A stretch of DNA of 64,000 nt from Phycisphaerae bacterium RAS2 (GTDB lineage Bacteria > Planctomycetota > Phycisphaerae > UBA1845 > UTPLA1): contig CP036352.1 of the NCBI GenBank assembly GCA_007753915.1, positions 1,674,001-1,738,000 of the forward strand, read 5' to 3'. The position numbers and the translations under genes are program-made. Positions 59,865 through 64,000 of this stretch are shown one piece after another; the stretch's first letter is position 1; the number at the start of each line of letters is the position of its first letter. The notes under the pieces are model-generated. The model did no database searches, was not told where the DNA came from, and was given only the letters and a program-made list of their open reading frames with translations.

Positions 59865-60342
59865 GTCCTGTAAGGGTATCGTCGTCAGCCCGCAGTTTCA
59901 CACGAGACGTCGAAGATTTCAAGCACAGGTGACTTGTCGTCAGGACACGCCGGCAATGAGGCGAAATGTCCGAGGCAAGGACTCGATCTCGAATCCATGT
60001 GTTGTTTCTCGCGGTTTCGGGCGGATTTGGGCGCAACAACCGCGGGGCGGCAGGTCTCGGGCCGGTTCGATTTCAGAATCGTTCGCAATGCGCTGTCGAA
60101 CCCACAAGCTGTTGAAGCCCGGAGGAATCAGACCTTTCGCGGACGGCAACAGAATTCCCTGATGCGGGCACGGCGCTTGCATGGTTGATTGCTGCCGACG
60201 GAGCCGATCGTTCGGCGGCGCGCAGGCGGATCGGGCGAAACGGCGGGCCCGGTATGAATCGGCGACGAATCCGGGCCGCTTACCACAGGGGGATTCTTGC
60301 CGCATTGCGTCGCGCTGGCCGGCGGGTACGAGGAGATGTGCC
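59865..60342. other. 478-base gap upstream of the 62-residue protein gene
   Basis: It should hold the promoters of the amidohydrolase cluster (minus) and of the small protein gene (plus). I see only a short hairpin (CGATT-TCAG-AATCG around 60069) and open frames with no family similarity. No tRNA or known structured RNA recognised, although an unnamed small RNA cannot be excluded. Confidence 0.4.
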
Positions 60343-60531
60343 ATGATGATCGAATTGAATCGGGAAGATCTTGCGATCCTGAAGACACTGGTCAAGGAGC
60401 GCATCAACGAGTTGGGGCCGGAGATTCGCCACACGCGGACGCCGGCGTTTCATGACGACCTCAAGAGCCTTCGCGCGACGCTACGCCGGCTGTTTGAACA
60501 GCTCGAATCCGCGGCGGTTGCGAAGCTGTAG
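60343..60531 (+). CDS. Small helical protein (62 residues)
   Basis: It begins MMIELNREDLAILKTLVKER and continues INELGPEIRHTRTPAFHDDL, then a charged helix to SAAVAKL. The pattern (leucine-rich helix, Glu-Ile-xx-Thr turn, second helix) is seen in many small bacterial proteins of unknown function. No enzyme or DNA-binding motif. GAGGAG lies 8 bases before the ATG, which is why I prefer this start over upstream open frame. It converges with the MATE transporter gene 25 bases away. Confidence 0.7.
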   Translation: MMIELNREDLAILKTLVKERINELGPEIRHTRTPAFHDDLKSLRATLRRLFEQLESAAVAKL

Positions 60532-60556
60532 CTCGTCGTCGAGTTCATCGGTCGAG

Positions 60557-62134
60557 TCAGACTTGAATTCGCTTCCAGCGGCCGAGGCGGAACCGCAGCG
60601 ACATGAGCGCGGCGCGGACGACGAGATCGCCGAACATTCCCATCCACGCGCCAAGCAGCCCGCCGCGCAAGACAAAGCCGCCGAGATACGCCAGCGGCAC
60701 ACGCACCAACGCCATCGAGAGGGCGGTGTAGATCATCGGCGACCGCGAATCGCCTGCCCCGCGCAACGCGCCGACGTACACAATCAGAAACGCTAGCGGG
60801 ATTTGCACGCATGCCAGACCGCGCAGCGCGGGCACGCCGCAGGCCCAGACGCGCGGATCGTCCGAAAGAATGCGAAACAACGGCTCGGCCGCGAAGAAGA
60901 ACAGGAGCCCGTTGAGCGCAAGCAGGCAGGCAGCCTGTCGCGCGGCTTCGCGCGCGGCGAGCGCAGCGCGCTCGGGCTGGTTTGCGCCCAGGTTCTGCCC
61001 AACCATCGCAGCGGCGGCAACCCCGAACGCATTGGCGGGAAGGTAACTCAACGATTCGATCCGAATGCCGACCGTGTGAGCGGCATACAGGATTGCTGCG
61101 GAATACTCCGACGGCACGCGCGTGACGACCATCATGAAGACAAAGTGCCCGGAGAATGTCACCAGGCCATCGCCCGCCGCGGGTACGCCGATTTTCAGGA
61201 TGCGCCGAATGAGCTGTGAATCGGGTTGCATGAGCGATGGTCGCAGACGCAGCATCGCGCGGGTCGCCCGCCGCCCGGATGGACCCGCGCTTGCACCGTT
61301 GGACGAGTCCTCGCGCGCTGTGAGCGGCCGTGCAAGCAGCGCAATCATCCAGATCGCTCCACTCCAGCGCGCCACGACTGTCCCCCAGGCGATGCCGTCG
61401 ACCCCGTATGCGGGAATCGGCCCCCAGCCCAGCGCCAAAAGCCAGGTCAGCGTGATGTTGATCACGTTGACGCCGCCGAGCACGACCAGTGGCGTGCGCG
61501 TGTCGCCTGCTCCGCGCAGGCAGGCAGCCAGCGCGAGGGAAATCGCAGCCCCCGTCAAGCCCAGCGCGTCGATCTGCATGAAGCGAACGGAGATCGCATT
61601 GGCGTCGCCCTGCATGTTCAGCAACTTCGCAAAACCCGGCGCGGTTGTGAGGACGAAGAGCGTGCCCACGACGCCCATCGCGACTGCCAGGCCAAACGCC
61701 TGGTTGGTTGCGTGACGGGCCTCGCTGGGGTTTCTTGCGCCCGTTGCCCGCGCGACGATCGCGGTTGCGCCCGTGTCAGCCATCCAGAACAGCATCGTCA
61801 TCAGCCAGCTGACGTAACCGGCGATGCCGATCGCGCTGGTTGCTTCCGCCGAGATGCGGCCGGCGATGAGTGCATCGTTCCAGGTGACGGCCGCGTTGAG
61901 CAACTGCTCGCCCAGGACCGGCAGCGCGAGAAAGAACACGCCCGACCGAATCGGGCCTCTCAACAGGTCGCGCGACGCCGGATCGGCCGCAACCGGAGCG
62001 ACATCGTGCAGGCACTCGGCGGCCTCTGCATCCGCAACGATGGAGGCCGCGCAAGTCGTTTCAATTGGGCTCTTCTCGTCGCGCTGCCGACCAGACGAAG
62101 GGAGTTCTTCAGACGTGCGCAACGGCGTGGACAT
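60557..62134 (-). CDS. MATE-family efflux transporter
   Basis: A 525-residue protein with 12 expected transmembrane helices in two halves (LALPVLGEQLLNAAVTWNDA in the first; ILKIGVPAAGDGLVTFSGHF in the second). Repeated family stretches are GTLFVLTTAPGFAKLLNMQG, LRGAGDTRTPLVVLGGVNVI and its partner VGALRGAGDSRSPMIYTALS. It has a hydrophilic N-terminal extension of about 60 residues. MATE transporters export drugs and metabolites driven by sodium or protons; the substrate is unknown. ATG at 62134 starts the extension (frame open to 62176). Same strand as the exported protein gene upstream, 75 bases apart. Confidence 0.88.
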   Translation of the reverse strand: MSTPLRTSEELPSSGRQRDEKSPIETTCAASIVADAEAAECLHDVAPVAADPASRDLLRGPIRSGVFFLALPVLGEQLLNAAVTWNDALIAGRISAEATSAIGIAGYVSWLMTMLFWMADTGATAIVARATGARNPSEARHATNQAFGLAVAMGVVGTLFVLTTAPGFAKLLNMQGDANAISVRFMQIDALGLTGAAISLALAACLRGAGDTRTPLVVLGGVNVINITLTWLLALGWGPIPAYGVDGIAWGTVVARWSGAIWMIALLARPLTAREDSSNGASAGPSGRRATRAMLRLRPSLMQPDSQLIRRILKIGVPAAGDGLVTFSGHFVFMMVVTRVPSEYSAAILYAAHTVGIRIESLSYLPANAFGVAAAAMVGQNLGANQPERAALAAREAARQAACLLALNGLLFFFAAEPLFRILSDDPRVWACGVPALRGLACVQIPLAFLIVYVGALRGAGDSRSPMIYTALSMALVRVPLAYLGGFVLRGGLLGAWMGMFGDLVVRAALMSLRFRLGRWKRIQV

Positions 62135-62209
62135 TCTGGGGATTGAAGGTTCTCTGCGCGGAACTCGCCGCCGCATACGGTCTGCCGCGAGCGCCTGGAT
62201 TCCAACGAC

Positions 62210-63697
62210 TCATGATCGATCCGACGAGGTTGCTTTGCGGCCGGCAGGACGGGTCGTCGGGACCGAGCGGCTTGTGGGCTGATGCCGCGGCTGCGGCGTC
62301 GAGGGTCGTTTCGTTTTGACCACGGCGGGCGTTTCGCTGCCGCCGGTGATGACCCCGGGGCCGGAGCGCGAGCTGCGCAGATCGCGCGCACCCGGCGGCG
62401 CACGGCTCGCGGGGGATTGCACGGGCTGCGTAGCGGGGGGAGGGGCTTTCTTAAGCTGTTCCAGGATTTGCTTCTCGGTATCGGTCAGCTTCGGATGAAC
62501 CCTGCCGCCGACGAGCGCCGGGCGTGACGGCGGATTCTCCAGCATTCGAATCTTCAGCAGATGCGTGATCGCCTGGCGAATTTGCATTTTTCCCGTCGTG
62601 GGAGATTCGACGTCGGCCGCAACGCTGATTTCCTTCCGCAGCGTGACTTGGATGGGGCGGTTGCGAGTGAGGTCATATTCGACCGTTCCGGTGAACGCGC
62701 CCTTTTCCAGTTTGAAGTCCTTGGTCTGCTTGCGAGGCGGGCGCGGGTAAGCGATCGGGCGCGTCGTCGCGGACTGGGTCGAAGCCGGGTTTGTTTGCCC
62801 GGGCTGCGAAGTCGCTGGAGGCATCACCTGGGCTCGTTGGGTTGTCGGTTGGGTCGCGGGATTGATGAGCACGGGCGATTTGGGCTGCTCGGGTTCGGGG
62901 ATCAGTTCAAGCTTGAGGTCGGAGGCCAGGTCGATCAGCGCGATGTCGCGGCCTTCGACCTGTCGCACTGATCGGAGCGTGCAGCGGGTTGTGATGTGAA
63001 TTGCGCCGATGTTGGTCTGCGACTCGCTGGTGGAAACCGTCCATGTCTCGCCGACGCGTCGCGGCTCCTTCGGGAACCACGATGCGCCCAGCGCCTCCAG
63101 CATGGTTTTCATGTTCGGCGCGGTCAGGGTGCAGCGTTCGATGGTCTTTCCCATCGATCCTCGCCGCGGAATCGGGCAGGTCAGCGGCGCGGGCGTAAGC
63201 GTAATGTTGTGAATGTCGCCGGTCTCCGGCAAGAGCAGGAACGCGGTTTGAGAGCCGGCAATGGCTTCCAGCTCACGCATCGACGCCGGCGGAAAGAGGT
63301 GCCGGTGTGAATCGTAGACCTCTTCCTCCTTCATGCTTTGCTCGCGTGCTTCGTACCGGTCGCATTCCCAGACGAGGCTAAGCATGCCGCTGCCCGGCAT
63401 CGCCATGGGCTGCGAAGTCGGCGAATTCGCGCGCTGCGTGATGGATCGCCTGTCTTTGATGGTGGCGGTGTACGTGAGCAGCGGCGCGACGCCGCCGCTT
63501 TCTCGAAACTCCGATTCGATTTCGTAATAAACCGTCTCGGCCGGGTCGAATCGCAACAGGAACTTGTGAGCGGGAGCTTCGTTTTGCGGCGAATCCGCGC
63601 CGGCGGATTCAGGCGACAGGATCGGGGCGATGCCGCTGAACAAGATCAGCGCGGTCATCGCCGCGGGAACCCATCGGCGAATCAGCGCGAACGGCAT
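62210..63697 (-). CDS. Exported protein of unknown function
   Basis: A 495-residue protein with a signal peptide (IRRWVPAAMTALILFSGIAP). The mature N-terminal part (about 40-260) is beta-rich, with LLRFDPAETVYYEIESEF, GDIHNITLTPAPL and RRVGETWTVSTSESQTNIG, in a style like DUF6263 proteins. A Pro/Thr/Gln-rich linker and a second beta module (TGTVEYDLTRNRPIQVTLRK) follow, and the last 100 residues are low complexity. Function unknown. Start ATG at 63697 (a GTG directly before is possible), with GAGGT upstream. It is 123 bases downstream of the L21 gene on the same strand. Confidence 0.75.
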   Translation of the reverse strand: MPFALIRRWVPAAMTALILFSGIAPILSPESAGADSPQNEAPAHKFLLRFDPAETVYYEIESEFRESGGVAPLLTYTATIKDRRSITQRANSPTSQPMAMPGSGMLSLVWECDRYEAREQSMKEEEVYDSHRHLFPPASMRELEAIAGSQTAFLLLPETGDIHNITLTPAPLTCPIPRRGSMGKTIERCTLTAPNMKTMLEALGASWFPKEPRRVGETWTVSTSESQTNIGAIHITTRCTLRSVRQVEGRDIALIDLASDLKLELIPEPEQPKSPVLINPATQPTTQRAQVMPPATSQPGQTNPASTQSATTRPIAYPRPPRKQTKDFKLEKGAFTGTVEYDLTRNRPIQVTLRKEISVAADVESPTTGKMQIRQAITHLLKIRMLENPPSRPALVGGRVHPKLTDTEKQILEQLKKAPPPATQPVQSPASRAPPGARDLRSSRSGPGVITGGSETPAVVKTKRPSTPQPRHQPTSRSVPTTRPAGRKATSSDRS

Positions 63698-63820
63698 CAC
63701 ATAGGACCTCGGTGGCGTGTTTGGCGTTGCAACAACCCCGTGCTTCGTTGCAACGATTGCATCACGAACGGCGCGGCAAATCGTCCGCCGGTCATGAATC
63801 GGCGGAATCGTGCCGGGCGC

Positions 63821-64000
63821 TTATTCGGAGATCTTTTCGATCTTGACCTGCAGCAAGTTCTGCCGGTGACCCTTGTGAAGCTTGTAGCCCTTGCGGCGGC
63901 GGAATTTCACGATTTCCAGCTTCGGACCGCGAACCTCTTTGGTCAGCGTGGCGGACACCTTCGCGCCGGCAACCCACGGCGTGCCGATCTTGCTCTTGGC
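63821..64000 (-). CDS. rplU: 50S ribosomal protein L21, C-terminal part
   Basis: The last 59 residues of L21, running off the window edge so the start is not seen. The sequence GTPWVAGAKVSATLTKEVRG, then KLEIVKFRRRKGYKLHKGHR and QNLLQVKIEKISE, is the conserved C-terminal RNA-binding signature of L21, which binds 23S rRNA early in 50S assembly. In most bacteria rpmA (L27) follows directly; here the next gene downstream is the exported protein at 62210-63697, so rpmA must be elsewhere. Confidence 0.95.
   Translation of the reverse strand, partial: AKSKIGTPWVAGAKVSATLTKEVRGPKLEIVKFRRRKGYKLHKGHRQNLLQVKIEKISE

Noticed and set aside
60061-60070. GGTTCGA T-loop-like sequence suggesting a tRNA
   Set aside because: The flanking bases do not form a T-stem and no acceptor stem or anticodon arm can be drawn; no tRNA found elsewhere in the gaps either.
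59940-60434. 164-codon minus-strand open frame in the largest gap
   Set aside because: Starts inside the antisense of the small protein gene, shows no family and no ribosome-binding site.

Overview
The window reads as chromosomal DNA of a Planctomycetota bacterium, possibly Phycisphaerae-like. The evidence is indirect: high G+C, PEP-CTERM sorting tails without an exosortase in the window, a large MoxR/DUF58/von Willebrand A operon, a giant secreted repeat protein with a planctomycete-style dockerin-like C-terminus, many secreted proteins of unknown function, and GTG/TTG starts. I see no prophage, insertion sequence, CRISPR array, rRNA or tRNA. Most of it is housekeeping and cell-envelope genes, with one long accessory gene.

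Region 1 (1-12.4 kb): a small HTH protein; a minus-strand run of RNase D, an HTH-PTS EIIA fusion, a Ser/Thr kinase and a divergent PPP-like phosphoesterase whose start overlaps the kinase stop; a PEP-CTERM protein; an ECF sigma factor with a likely membrane anti-sigma partner, separated by a palindromic repeat; a methyltransferase; PEP carboxylase; and a DUF4198 protein. Region 2 (12.4-19.2 kb): one 6.6-kb minus-strand gene. It starts as a complete PEP-CTERM protein and continues in frame, with no stop, into a second signal peptide and a long RTX-like repeat protein. A textbook TTGACA-N17-TACACT promoter lies upstream.

Region 3 (19.2-34.5 kb): a DUF486 membrane protein and a sugar-nucleotide epimerase, then an eight-gene plus-strand operon: MoxR ATPase, DUF58, two large membrane vWA proteins, a 1190-residue DUF4175-like coiled-coil membrane protein, a small exported protein, a squalene-cyclase-fold repeat protein and an NPCBM protein. 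Several genes overlap by ATGA. Region 4 (34.4-47.4 kb): a TMTC-like TPR membrane protein, dihydropteroate synthase, glutamate dehydrogenase, ComM, DUF502, a second DUF4175-like protein carrying half of a DnaJ zinc motif, dTDP-4-dehydrorhamnose reductase, a WG-repeat protein and a small lipoprotein.

Region 5 (47.5-64 kb): a second glutamate dehydrogenase, a cyclic-nucleotide-binding protein, a DUF255 thioredoxin-fold protein, SppA, epoxyqueuosine reductase, an overlapping trio (amidohydrolase 2, lipoprotein, YtcJ-type amidohydrolase), a 62-residue helical protein, a MATE transporter, an exported protein of unknown function and the C-terminal part of ribosomal protein L21. Four genes (ppc, folP, queG, DUF255) have a TATAAT-like box ending exactly 7 nt before the ATG, which suggests leaderless transcription.
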